64,000 bases of DNA from Actinospineispora eucalypti (GTDB lineage: Bacteria > Actinomycetota > Actinomycetes > Mycobacteriales > Pseudonocardiaceae): NCBI GenBank assembly GCA_014208095.1, contig JACHMT010000001.1:1178001-1242000 (forward strand), in the 5' to 3' direction. The position numbers and the translations under genes were made by a program. Each line of letters opens with the position of its first letter. Positions within the stretch are counted from its first letter, which is position 1. This document shows positions 1 to 7,346 of the stretch, one piece after another. The notes under the pieces were generated by a model. It was given only the letters and a program-made list of their open reading frames with translations. It was not told where the DNA came from and did not search any database.

Positions 1-1
1 C

Positions 2-799
2 GCGCCGCTGCTCTGGCTGGGGCTGGCCTACCTGGGGGCGCTCGCCGCGCTGTTCGTCACCGCGTTCTGGTCGACCGACGGGTTCACCGGGCAGGTGGTC
101 CGGGAGTGGTCGCTGGGCAACTTCCACACCCTGTTCACCGACGCGGTCTACCGGGCCGTCACGCTGCGCACGATGGGCATCGCGGCCCTGGTCACGGTGG
201 TCGACGCGGTGATCGCGTTCCCCATGGCCTACGCCATGGCCCGGGTGGTGCCGCCGAGGGCGCGGCCGTGGCTGGTGATCGCCGTGCTCACCCCGCTGTG
301 GGCGTCCTACCTGGTCAAGGCCTACGCCTGGCGGGCCATGCTGTCCGGGGAGGGGGTCCTGCACTGGCTGCTCGCTCCCCTCGGGCTGGACACCCCGGGC
401 TACGGGCTGCCCGCGGTGGTGATCACGCTGGCCTACCTGTGGCTGCCGTACATGATCCTACCCGTCTACGCCGGCCTGGACCGGCTGCCTTCGTCCCTGC
501 TGGACGCGGCGGCCGACCTGGGCGCCCGGCCGGCGCGGGCGTTCCGGTCGGTGATCCTGCCGCTCACCCTGCCGGCGGTGGTGGCCGGGTCGATCTTCAC
601 CTTCTCCCTGTCCCTGGGCGACTACATCACCGTGCAGATCGTCGGGGGCACCAGCCAGATGCTGGGCAACGTGGTGTTCAGCAACATCGGCGCGGCCAAC
701 AACCTGCCGTTCGCGGCCACCGTGGCCCTGGTCCCGGTGGTGATCATGTTGGCCTATCTGGCCGCCGCGCGGCGCGTCGGCGCGCTGGAGCAGCTGTGA
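2..799 (+). CDS. ABC transporter inner-membrane permease, polyamine type (5' end outside window)
   Basis: This is one of the two channel subunits of a binding-protein-dependent importer of the spermidine/putrescine class. The reading frame is open from base 2, so the N-terminus lies upstream. The visible protein has several hydrophobic membrane segments. The cytoplasmic EAA loop that docks the ATPase is seen as DAAADLGARPARAF followed by LPLTLPAVVAGS, about 170 residues into the fragment. The next permease starts inside its stop codon, so the two are translationally coupled. Substrate-binding protein and ATPase genes would be upstream. Polyamine specificity is a family-level inference; a related organic solute is possible. 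Confidence 0.85.
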   Translation, partial: APLLWLGLAYLGALAALFVTAFWSTDGFTGQVVREWSLGNFHTLFTDAVYRAVTLRTMGIAALVTVVDAVIAFPMAYAMARVVPPRARPWLVIAVLTPLWASYLVKAYAWRAMLSGEGVLHWLLAPLGLDTPGYGLPAVVITLAYLWLPYMILPVYAGLDRLPSSLLDAAADLGARPARAFRSVILPLTLPAVVAGSIFTFSLSLGDYITVQIVGGTSQMLGNVVFSNIGAANNLPFAATVALVPVVIMLAYLAAARRVGALEQL

Positions 800-1593
800 G
801 CCGGCCGGCGCGGTGGTTGCTGCTCGCGGCGCTGGCCGGCGGGCTGGCGGTGATCTACTTCCCGCTGTTGCTGGTGCTGCTGAACTCGTTCAACGCCGAC
901 ACCACGTTCGGCTGGCCGCCTTCCGGGCTGACCCTGGACTGGTGGGCGCGCGCCGCGGGCAACGCCGGGGTGCGGGCCGCGCTGTGGACCAGCGTGCGGG
1001 CCGGCCTGGCGGCCACCGCGATCGCGCTGGTCCTGGGCACCATGGCGGCGTTCGCGCTGGCCCGGTACCGGTTCTTCGGCCGGGACGCGGTGTCCCTGCT
1101 GCTGGTGCTGCCCATTGCCCTGCCCGGCATCGTCACCGGCATCGCGCTGAACAACGCCTTCCGCACGGTGTTGGGGGTGGGCCTGGGCCTGTTCACGGCG
1201 ATCGTCGCGCACGCCACGTTCTGCATCGTGGTGGTGTTCAACAACGTGCTGGCCCGGTTGCGCCGGCTGGGCACCGACCTGCGCGAGGCGTCGGAGGACC
1301 TGGGGGCTTCCGGGTGGACGACGTTCCGGCTGGTCACCTTCCCCATGCTCCGCTCGGCGCTGCTGGCCGGCGGCCTACTGGCCTTCGCCCTGTCCTTCGA
1401 CGAAATCATCGTGACCACGTTCACCCTCGGCCCGGGCCTGGAGACCCTCCCCATCTGGATCCTGAACAACCTGTTCCGCCCCAACCAGGCCCCCATAGTG
1501 AACGTGGTCGCCGCGGTCCTGATCGTGATCTCCACGCTCCCCGTCTACCTGGCCCACCGCCTCTCCTCCGATTCAGTCACTTCAGCACGCTGA
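796..1593 (+). CDS. ABC transporter inner-membrane permease, PotC-like
   Basis: This is the second channel subunit of the same importer, 265 residues. The GTG start at 796 overlaps the TGA of the upstream permease (GTGA), which decides the start. The first residues run into a hydrophobic segment (WLLLAALAGGLAVIYF), and the EAA loop EASEDLGASGWTTFRL sits near residue 164, as expected for the family. The C-terminus ends in HRLSSDSVTSAR, where the last codons and the stop fall in a 22-base tandem repeat. The repeat has therefore shaped the carboxyl end of the protein. Confidence 0.85.
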   Translation: MSRPARWLLLAALAGGLAVIYFPLLLVLLNSFNADTTFGWPPSGLTLDWWARAAGNAGVRAALWTSVRAGLAATAIALVLGTMAAFALARYRFFGRDAVSLLLVLPIALPGIVTGIALNNAFRTVLGVGLGLFTAIVAHATFCIVVVFNNVLARLRRLGTDLREASEDLGASGWTTFRLVTFPMLRSALLAGGLLAFALSFDEIIVTTFTLGPGLETLPIWILNNLFRPNQAPIVNVVAAVLIVISTLPVYLAHRLSSDSVTSAR

Positions 1594-1646
1594 TTCAGTC
1601 ACTTCAGCAGGGTGATTCAGTCACTTCAGCAGGGTGATTCAGTCGG
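1569..1646. repeat. 22-bp tandem repeat spanning two convergent stop codons
   Basis: Three full units and one partial unit of a 22-base sequence (core TGATTCAGTCACTTCAGCA) start at 1569, 1591, 1613 and 1635. The TGA of the permease at 1591 lies at the start of unit 2, and the stop of the opposing TetR gene (1639-1641) lies in unit 4. The unit carries stop triplets on both strands, so it ends both genes. It resembles nothing else in the window. Confidence 0.9.
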
Positions 1647-2211
1647 TTCTGGTGATGCCGTCCCAGAGGACGCCGACCACGCGGTCGGTGCGGGCCTCGT
1701 CCTTGGCGTAGGCCTGCATGGCCTGCGCGCCGACCATGAGCACCTTCAGGTCCCGGGGGCCGATGTCGGAACGCACCGCGCCGGCCCGCTGCGCGCCGTC
1801 CAGCAGCTTCGCCAGCACCGACATGAACGCCTCCTCGGCGTCCGGGTCGGCCGTGGCCACGTCGAAGCCCACCCCGGCCATGGCCTCCACCAGGCCCTGG
1901 TCGGTGGCCGACGCCTCGACCATCACGGCGAGGAAGCCGCGCAGCGCCTCGCCGGGCTCCCGCGTGGCGGTCAGCTCGTCGGCGTGATCGGTGAGCTGCC
2001 GCAGCCGGTCCACCACGATGGCCCGGAACAGCGCCTCCTTGGTGGGGAAGTGCCGGTAGAGCGTGCCGGCGCCCACCCCGGCGCGCCGGGCGATCTCGTC
2101 GATCGGCACCGCCAGGCCCTCCTCGGCGAACGTCCGGTACGCCACATCGAGCACCTTGGCCCGGTTGCGGGCCGCGTCGGCGCGCATCGGTCTGGGTTTG
2201 GCCTGGCTCAA
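1639..2211 (-). CDS. TetR family transcriptional regulator
   Basis: This is a 190-residue one-domain repressor of the TetR type. The helix-turn-helix is visible at about residues 36-62 ([20 protein letters not shown]). The remainder is a divergent, largely helical ligand-binding half. It is divergent from the SDR gene at 2319, and a 44-base inverted repeat lies between them, so it probably represses that gene and itself. Its 3' end runs into the 22-base tandem repeat. The ligand cannot be told from the sequence. Confidence 0.9.
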   Translation of the reverse strand: MSQAKPRPMRADAARNRAKVLDVAYRTFAEEGLAVPIDEIARRAGVGAGTLYRHFPTKEALFRAIVVDRLRQLTDHADELTATREPGEALRGFLAVMVEASATDQGLVEAMAGVGFDVATADPDAEEAFMSVLAKLLDGAQRAGAVRSDIGPRDLKVLMVGAQAMQAYAKDEARTDRVVGVLWDGITRTD

Positions 2212-2251
2212 ACAACGACTCCATCACACTTGCGGGCGCACTCGGACTAAG

Positions 2252-2295
2252 CGGGGCGCGCGTTCCGTATAGTTCTAACCGGAACGCACGCCCCG
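2252..2295. promoter_or_regulatory. Long inverted-repeat operator between TetR and SDR genes
   Basis: Two 16-base arms (CGGGGCGCGCGTTCCG and CGGAACGCACGCCCCG) pair at 15 of 16 positions around a 12-base AT-richer spacer containing TATAGT. The inner GCGTTCCG/CGGAACGC is perfect. It sits between the divergent starts at 2211 and 2319. This is the expected place and shape for a TetR-family operator controlling both genes. Confidence 0.7.
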
Positions 2296-2318
2296 ATTCT
2301 ATCCGAGGAGCACCCGCA

Positions 2319-3233
2319 ATGAGCAACAAGTGGACCGAGGCCGACATACCGGACCAGCGCGGCCGGGTCGCCGTGGTCACCGGCGCCAACACCGGGCTCG
2401 GCTTGGAGACCGCCAGGGCGCTGGCCACGCACGGCGCGAGCGTGGTGCTCGCGGTGCGCAACCTGGACAAGGGCAAGGACGCCGCCGCCCGGATCACCGC
2501 CGCCGCCCCCGGGGCCGACGTCACCGTGCAGGAGTTGGACCTCAGCTCGCTGGCCTCGGTCCGCGCCGCCGCCGGCGAGCTCAACAGCCGGTACGAGCGG
2601 ATCGACCTGTTGATCAACAACGCCGGCGTGATGTACACGCCCAAGTCGAAGACCGCCGACGGCTTCGAGCTGCAGTTCGGCACCAACCACCTGGGCCACT
2701 TCGCCCTGACCGGGCTCCTGCTGGACCGGGTGCTGGCCGCGCCGGGCTCCCGGGTCGTCACGGTCAGCAGCATCGGGCACCGCATCCGCGCCAGCATCCA
2801 CTTCAACGATCTGCAGCTGGACCGGGACTACGGCCGGGTGACCGCCTACGGCCAGGCCAAGCTGTCCAACCTGCTGTTCACCTACGAGCTGCAGCGGCGC
2901 CTGGCCGCGCGTGGCGATGACGCCATCGCGGTGGCCGCGCACCCCGGGGCCTCCAACACCGAGCTGGCCCGCAACTCGCCACGGCCCCTGGTCGTGCTGG
3001 CCAACGTGCTGGGCCCGCTGTTCACCCAGAGCGCGGCGATGGGCGCACTGCCCAGCTTGCGCGCGGCCACCGACCCCGGGGTGCGAGGCGGCGAGTACTA
3101 CGGCCCGGACGGCCTCGGCGAGACCCGCGGTTACCCGAAGCTGGTGAAGTCCAGTGCACGGTCGCACGACGTCGAGGTGGCCCGCCGGCTGTGGACGGTC
3201 TCCGAGGAGCTGACCGGGGTCAGCTACCTGTAA
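2319..3233 (+). CDS. SDR family oxidoreductase (retinol-dehydrogenase-like)
   Basis: This is a 304-residue NAD(P)-dependent short-chain dehydrogenase. The Rossmann fingerprint GANTGLG lies near residue 20, NNAG near residue 105, and the catalytic Tyr and Lys in YGQAKLSN near residues 180-190. The long form with an N-terminal extension and this motif spacing matches retinol dehydrogenase/WW-domain oxidoreductase-like members that reduce lipophilic carbonyls. A purine-rich site (GAGGAG) precedes the ATG. It is followed after a short gap by an FAD monooxygenase and is probably controlled by the divergent TetR. The substrate is unknown. Confidence 0.85.
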   Translation: MSNKWTEADIPDQRGRVAVVTGANTGLGLETARALATHGASVVLAVRNLDKGKDAAARITAAAPGADVTVQELDLSSLASVRAAAGELNSRYERIDLLINNAGVMYTPKSKTADGFELQFGTNHLGHFALTGLLLDRVLAAPGSRVVTVSSIGHRIRASIHFNDLQLDRDYGRVTAYGQAKLSNLLFTYELQRRLAARGDDAIAVAAHPGASNTELARNSPRPLVVLANVLGPLFTQSAAMGALPSLRAATDPGVRGGEYYGPDGLGETRGYPKLVKSSARSHDVEVARRLWTVSEELTGVSYL

Positions 3234-3267
3234 GCCAGTGGTATCGCCCGCGGCGCAGACTGGCACG

Positions 3268-4827
3268 GTGTCCGATACCGAGGTGCCGGTACTGATCGTC
3301 GGGGGTGGCCCGGTCGGGCTCACCGCCCGGGCGCTGCTGGGCCGCTGGGGGGTGCGCTCGCTGCTGGTGGAGAAGTACCGCGAGCTGTCGCCGTTCCCCC
3401 GGTCCAGGCTGCTCAACGTCCGCTCGATGGAGATTTTCCGGCAGCTGGGCATCGCCGGCCGGGTCGCCGCGGCGGCGTTCGCGCCGGAGTACGCGCGGGT
3501 CCGGTTCCGGGAGACCCTGGGCGCCGAGGACTTCGCCAGCGCACCGATGCTCGGGGTGCACGCGCCGGTTCCCGAGAGCCCGGCCCTCGGCGCGGTCACC
3601 TCGCAGGACCGGCTGGAACCGATCCTGCTCGGCGCGGCGGACACCCGGGTGCGGTTCGGCGCCGAGCTGGTCGACCTGGCCGAGGAGACCGACCACGTGG
3701 TGGCCTCGCTGGTCGACGACGGCACCGAACGCAAGGTCCGGGCCCGCTACGTGATCGCCGCCGACGGGGCCAACTCCACCGTCCGGGAATGGCTGGGCAT
3801 CGACACCCTCGGGCCGGGCGCGGTGGGCAGCTTCACCACCGTCGTGTTCAACGCCGATCTCCGCTTCGAAAATGAGCCGGGTGGCGCCTACTTCACCACG
3901 CACGGATCGTTCACGCCGATCTACCCGGAGGGCGGCTGGGCCTGGTTCGGCCCGACTCCGGCGGAACCCCGGCACGCCGACTGGCGCGAGCTGGTGACCC
4001 GAGCGCTCGGTCCGGGCATCGAGCTGCCGATCGACGTGCTGCGCGTCCAGCACTGGGTGATGAACGCGTTCGTGGCTTCGCGCTTCGCGGCCGGTCGCGT
4101 GCTGCTGGCCGGCGACGCCGTGCACGCCATCCCGCCGATCGGCGGCCTGGGCATGAACGTCGGCCTGGCCGACGTGCACAACCTCTGCTGGAAGCTGGCC
4201 GGCGTGCTGCACGGTTGGGCCGGGCCGGGCCTGCTGGACAGTTACCAGGCGGAACGGCTTCCGGTCGCGAGGGAGACCCTGGAACTGGCGGTGGCCAACT
4301 CTCAGCTCGTGCGGCGCGTGCAACAGCAGCGCGTCGAGCGGCCGGAAGCGCCGGTCGAGGTGCCCTGGACCCGTCGCTACTTCGCCCAACTCGGCCTGGT
4401 GCTGGGTGCTGCCTACGAGTCGGACGCGGTGTTGCCGGACGGCAGTGTCGCGCCTTCGGCGGCCGATCCGGTGACGGACTACCTGCCCACCGCCCGGCCC
4501 GGCCACCGCCTGCCGCACCAGTGGCTGGCCGAGGGCCGCTCCACCCTGGACATCCTGGGCGAGTGGTTCACCCTGCTCACCGCCGACCTTGACTGCTGGC
4601 GCGGGCGCGTGGGCGGAGCGGCGCCGCTGCGGGTCACGGAGCTCACCGTCGAGCAGGCCTCTCATTACGAGCTCGGGCCGGGAGGCGCGGTGCTGGTCCG
4701 CCCGGACGGATACGTCGCCGCCCGCTGGCCGGACGCTCCGGCCGGCGACGCCCTCCGGTCGGCCATCTCGGTCGTCACGTCAGGTGCTGGTGATCAGGTA
4801 GCCGTAGCAGACCTTACTGGCCGGTAG
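3268..4827 (+). CDS. FAD-dependent aromatic monooxygenase
   Basis: This is a class A flavoprotein hydroxylase, 519 residues from the GTG at 3268; a GTG at 3238 would add ten. The FAD-binding GGGPVG is near residue 12, the DG motif near residues 160-167 (RYVIAADG) and the GD motif near residues 277-286 (RVLLAGDAVH). These mark the PHBH/phenol-hydroxylase/polyketide-hydroxylase group. The C-terminal thioredoxin-like extension is present. It lies downstream of the SDR gene and may oxidise an aromatic compound in the same pathway. The last residues and the stop codon fall in a family B repeat. Confidence 0.85.
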   Translation: MSDTEVPVLIVGGGPVGLTARALLGRWGVRSLLVEKYRELSPFPRSRLLNVRSMEIFRQLGIAGRVAAAAFAPEYARVRFRETLGAEDFASAPMLGVHAPVPESPALGAVTSQDRLEPILLGAADTRVRFGAELVDLAEETDHVVASLVDDGTERKVRARYVIAADGANSTVREWLGIDTLGPGAVGSFTTVVFNADLRFENEPGGAYFTTHGSFTPIYPEGGWAWFGPTPAEPRHADWRELVTRALGPGIELPIDVLRVQHWVMNAFVASRFAAGRVLLAGDAVHAIPPIGGLGMNVGLADVHNLCWKLAGVLHGWAGPGLLDSYQAERLPVARETLELAVANSQLVRRVQQQRVERPEAPVEVPWTRRYFAQLGLVLGAAYESDAVLPDGSVAPSAADPVTDYLPTARPGHRLPHQWLAEGRSTLDILGEWFTLLTADLDCWRGRVGGAAPLRVTELTVEQASHYELGPGGAVLVRPDGYVAARWPDAPAGDALRSAISVVTSGAGDQVAVADLTGR

Positions 4828-4852
4828 AACGTCTCTGGCTGCTACTTGACCA
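4806..4852. repeat. Family B repeat, single copy
   Basis: The sequence around CTTACTGGCCGGTAGAACG, then GTCTCT, then TTGACCATG is a diverged copy of the reverse complement of the palindrome at 16368-16429. It contains the stop codon of the FAD monooxygenase (4825-4827) and lies between two convergent genes, where it may act as a terminator. Confidence 0.6.
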
Positions 4853-4922
4853 TGCGCGCCGGGCTGCGGGTGGAGTGGCGGGTGGCGGGTGTTGCGAATT
4901 TGTGCGCAGAGCCAAGGGGAGA

Positions 4923-5669
4923 TCAGGCGAGCAACGGAGCGAGGCGTTCGGTGTGCGCGCGCAGGAGCTCCACCAGGTCGTCGTTGGGGTCGGCGACCCG
5001 GTCGGCCGGGCCGCTCAGCGCCAGGCCGGCGACCAGCGCGCCGTCCCCGGGGGCGCGCACCGGGACGGCCAGGCAGCCCCGGCCGAGGTGCAGCTCGCCG
5101 CACTGCCGGGCTAGGTCGGTGCGCGCGACCTCCTTCAGTTCCGCGGCCAGCTCGCCCGGGTCGGTCAGCGTGTGCTCGGTCAGCCGTTGCAGCTCGCCGG
5201 CGCGGAAACGGCGGTCGGGGGTCTGGGCGAGCAGCAGCTTGCCCAGCGCGGAGGCGTGCGGGTGGCGGGCCAGCAGCGCGGGGTCACCCGGCGGGTGGTC
5301 CGGGTCGGGGTCGATCACGGTGACCTGGCCGCCGGCGAACGACGCCAGGTGCGCACCCCAGCGCACCCGCGCGCGCAGGTGGCCGACCACCGCCCGGGCC
5401 GCCGTACTGGGCGCCGGCACCACCGGCACGGCCAGCCGGCCGGCCCGCGCGCCGAGGGCGAACCCGCTCAGGTCCGGCAACCGGACCAGGTACTCCTCCG
5501 CGACCAGCAGGTTCAGCAACCGGTACGTGGTCGCCCGGGGCAGCCGCAGCGCCGCCGAGATCTCCCGCGCGGTGACCCCCGGCCCGGCCGCGACCACCTC
5601 CGCCAGCACCTCGAAGGCGTTGCGGATCGCCCTCGGCTGGCGGCCGGGGACCGGGTCGGGGGCACTCAA
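4923..5669 (-). CDS. IclR family transcriptional regulator
   Basis: This is a 248-residue regulator with an N-terminal winged helix (TAREISAALRLPRATTYRLL, about residues 30-50) and a C-terminal IclR effector-binding domain (HASALGKLLLAQ near the middle). The only in-frame start near the first domain residues is a TTG at 5669 that overlaps the TGA of the upstream permease (TTGA), which implies coupled translation. It probably controls the amine permease/copper amine oxidase unit. A GGTTCC/GGAACC palindrome at 7202-7214 fits the IclR operator style. Confidence 0.85.
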   Translation of the reverse strand: MSAPDPVPGRQPRAIRNAFEVLAEVVAAGPGVTAREISAALRLPRATTYRLLNLLVAEEYLVRLPDLSGFALGARAGRLAVPVVPAPSTAARAVVGHLRARVRWGAHLASFAGGQVTVIDPDPDHPPGDPALLARHPHASALGKLLLAQTPDRRFRAGELQRLTEHTLTDPGELAAELKEVARTDLARQCGELHLGRGCLAVPVRAPGDGALVAGLALSGPADRVADPNDDLVELLRAHTERLAPLLA

Positions 5670-7129
5670 CGGGGCACACCGCCGAGGAGGTCTCCGGTGG
5701 ACGGGTGGTCGTACGCGCCGATCGCGGCCAGCCGGGCCGGGCGGCGCCGGCGCAGCCACCAGTACCGCGCGCCGGCCAGCGCCAGCACGCCGACCGCGAT
5801 CAGCGGTGCCGGGGCCAGGGGCATCCACAGCGCGTAGGCCACCAGCACGCCCAGCAGCACCGGCACGATCACCGAGGTGGCCACCACCGGCGGCGCGGTC
5901 AGCTCGCCGATCTTGTGCAGGAACACCGGTGCGGCCAGGCAGACCACCAGGTAGGCGAGCAGGTAGCCGAGCGCTGCCGCTGTGAGCGGTCCGGTGAGCA
6001 CCTGGTTGGCCGGCACACCGGCGGCGAGCAGCCCGGCCGCCGCCAACGCCAGCGGCGGCACGCACACCGCCACCGCGACGTGCGGCGTGCGGAACCGGCC
6101 GTGCGTGCGCCCCAGCCGCGCCGGCAGCACGCCCTCCCGGCCGGTGGTGAACAGCAGCCGCACCATGGCGGTGATGGTGGCCATCGAGCAGGCCAGGAAC
6201 GAGGTGGCCAGGCCGGCGTCCAGCAGCGCGGACAGCCAGGGCATCCGGTAGCCGGCGGCCAGCGCGGGCACCGGCTCCGGCTGCGCGGCCAGCCCGCCCG
6301 GGACCTGGGCGAACGCCGCCACCTGGGTGTACGCGGCGAGCAGGGTGAGCAGGCCGATCAGCGCGGCGGTGCGGCGTACCGCGCGGGGCACGGTGCGGAA
6401 CGGCCGGCGGGCCTCCACACCCATCGCGGCGGCCGCCTCGAACCCGATGAACGCGGCCAGCGCGGGCAGCACCCCGGCCGCCACCGAGCCGAACGAGACG
6501 TCGAACCGGGTGGGCAGCAGCTGCCGCCAGTCCAGGGTGAACCCGTGCTGGGTGAGCAGCGTGCCGAACACCACCAGCATCAGCCCGATGGACACCGCCT
6601 CCACGCCGAGCACCACCCAGGCGGACAGCCGGGCCCCGCGCACCACCAGCGCGGCAACCAGCGTCGCCAGCAGGAGCGCCAGCCCGCCCAGCGCCACCGG
6701 TGACTCGGCGCCCGCCCAGCCGAACCGGGCCAGCAGCGCGCCGACCCGGGCGGTCGCCCCGGCGATCGCGGAAACGGTGAGCATGCCGTAGCCGACCAGC
6801 AGCGCCGCGCCGCAGAGGAACGCACCACTCGGGCCGAGGCCCTTCGCGGTCAGGCTGTACAGCGACCCGGCGGCGGCCATCCGGCGGGTGAACTGGCCGA
6901 TGCAGCTGGCCACCAGCAGCGCCAGCCCGGTGGCCACGGCGAACGACCAGATGGTCGCGGTGCCGGCGGTGGCGGCCACGATCACCGGGGTGACCGCCAT
7001 CGCGGCCGCCGGCCCGGCCCCGCCGACCGACTGGGCGAACACCTGGACCGGTGCCAGGTTCCGCCGGTCCAGCCCGGCGACCGGGGAGTGCCCGAGCATC
7101 TGGTCGGCGACGCGTGTCGAGTAGGCCAC
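5666..7129 (-). CDS. APC superfamily amino acid/amine permease
   Basis: This is a 487-residue membrane protein with about 12 hydrophobic segments and the hallmarks of the amino acid-polyamine-organocation superfamily. These include a conserved first helix (QSVGGAGPAAAMAVTP) and GFEAAAAMGVEARRP near residue 235, the usual mid-protein signature. It is divergent from the copper amine oxidase and shares an overlapping stop/start with IclR. It probably imports an amine or amino acid that the oxidase degrades; the exact substrate is unknown. Confidence 0.85.
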   Translation of the reverse strand: MAYSTRVADQMLGHSPVAGLDRRNLAPVQVFAQSVGGAGPAAAMAVTPVIVAATAGTATIWSFAVATGLALLVASCIGQFTRRMAAAGSLYSLTAKGLGPSGAFLCGAALLVGYGMLTVSAIAGATARVGALLARFGWAGAESPVALGGLALLLATLVAALVVRGARLSAWVVLGVEAVSIGLMLVVFGTLLTQHGFTLDWRQLLPTRFDVSFGSVAAGVLPALAAFIGFEAAAAMGVEARRPFRTVPRAVRRTAALIGLLTLLAAYTQVAAFAQVPGGLAAQPEPVPALAAGYRMPWLSALLDAGLATSFLACSMATITAMVRLLFTTGREGVLPARLGRTHGRFRTPHVAVAVCVPPLALAAAGLLAAGVPANQVLTGPLTAAALGYLLAYLVVCLAAPVFLHKIGELTAPPVVATSVIVPVLLGVLVAYALWMPLAPAPLIAVGVLALAGARYWWLRRRRPARLAAIGAYDHPSTGDLLGGVPR

Positions 7130-7201
7130 GTCGGCAACCTCGCTTCGCTCGGTCCGTCCGGCAACCGGGAGTCCCGGGTTGTGAGACAGGGCACATTCTC
7201 C

Positions 7202-7214
7202 GGTTCCCGGAACC
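7202..7214. promoter_or_regulatory. Possible IclR operator
   Basis: GGTTCC, one base, GGAACC forms a perfect short palindrome, followed by a further GGGGAACC half. It lies in the 217-base gap between the divergent permease and copper amine oxidase genes. IclR proteins commonly bind TTCC/GGAA palindromes. Assignment to the neighbouring regulator is inference. Confidence 0.45.
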
Positions 7215-7271
7215 GGGGAACCAGTATTGCCGACGCGCCGCCGGCAGCGGACCGTGCCTGCACGGCACGCC

Positions 7272-7323
7272 GTGCCCGTGAGTGGCGAGTATTGCTATAG
7301 CCACACTCGCCACTCACGGGCAC
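7272..7323. repeat. Family A palindrome, copy A1
   Basis: Perfect 19-base arms (GTGCCCGTGAGTGGCGAGT at 7272-7290 and its complement at 7305-7323) flank a 14-base centre holding the self-complementary GCTATAGC. It ends only ten bases before the ribosome-binding site of the copper amine oxidase, so it must lie in or near its transcribed leader. Related copies are at 20866-20907 and 57331-57463. Confidence 0.9.
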
Positions 7324-7346
7324 TCCGACGCAGGAGGAGTGCATCT

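Noticed and set aside
3268..4827. FAD monooxygenase as evidence of an aromatic polyketide cluster
   Set aside because: No ketosynthase, acyl carrier protein or cyclase gene is adjacent; the SDR-monooxygenase pair fits small-molecule oxidation equally well.
4923..7313. A 796-codon minus-strand frame spanning IclR and the permease
   Set aside because: Only its last 248 codons show family similarity (IclR); the remainder is antisense or off-frame to the APC permease and has repetitive Arg/Gly/Ala composition typical of GC-rich shadow frames.
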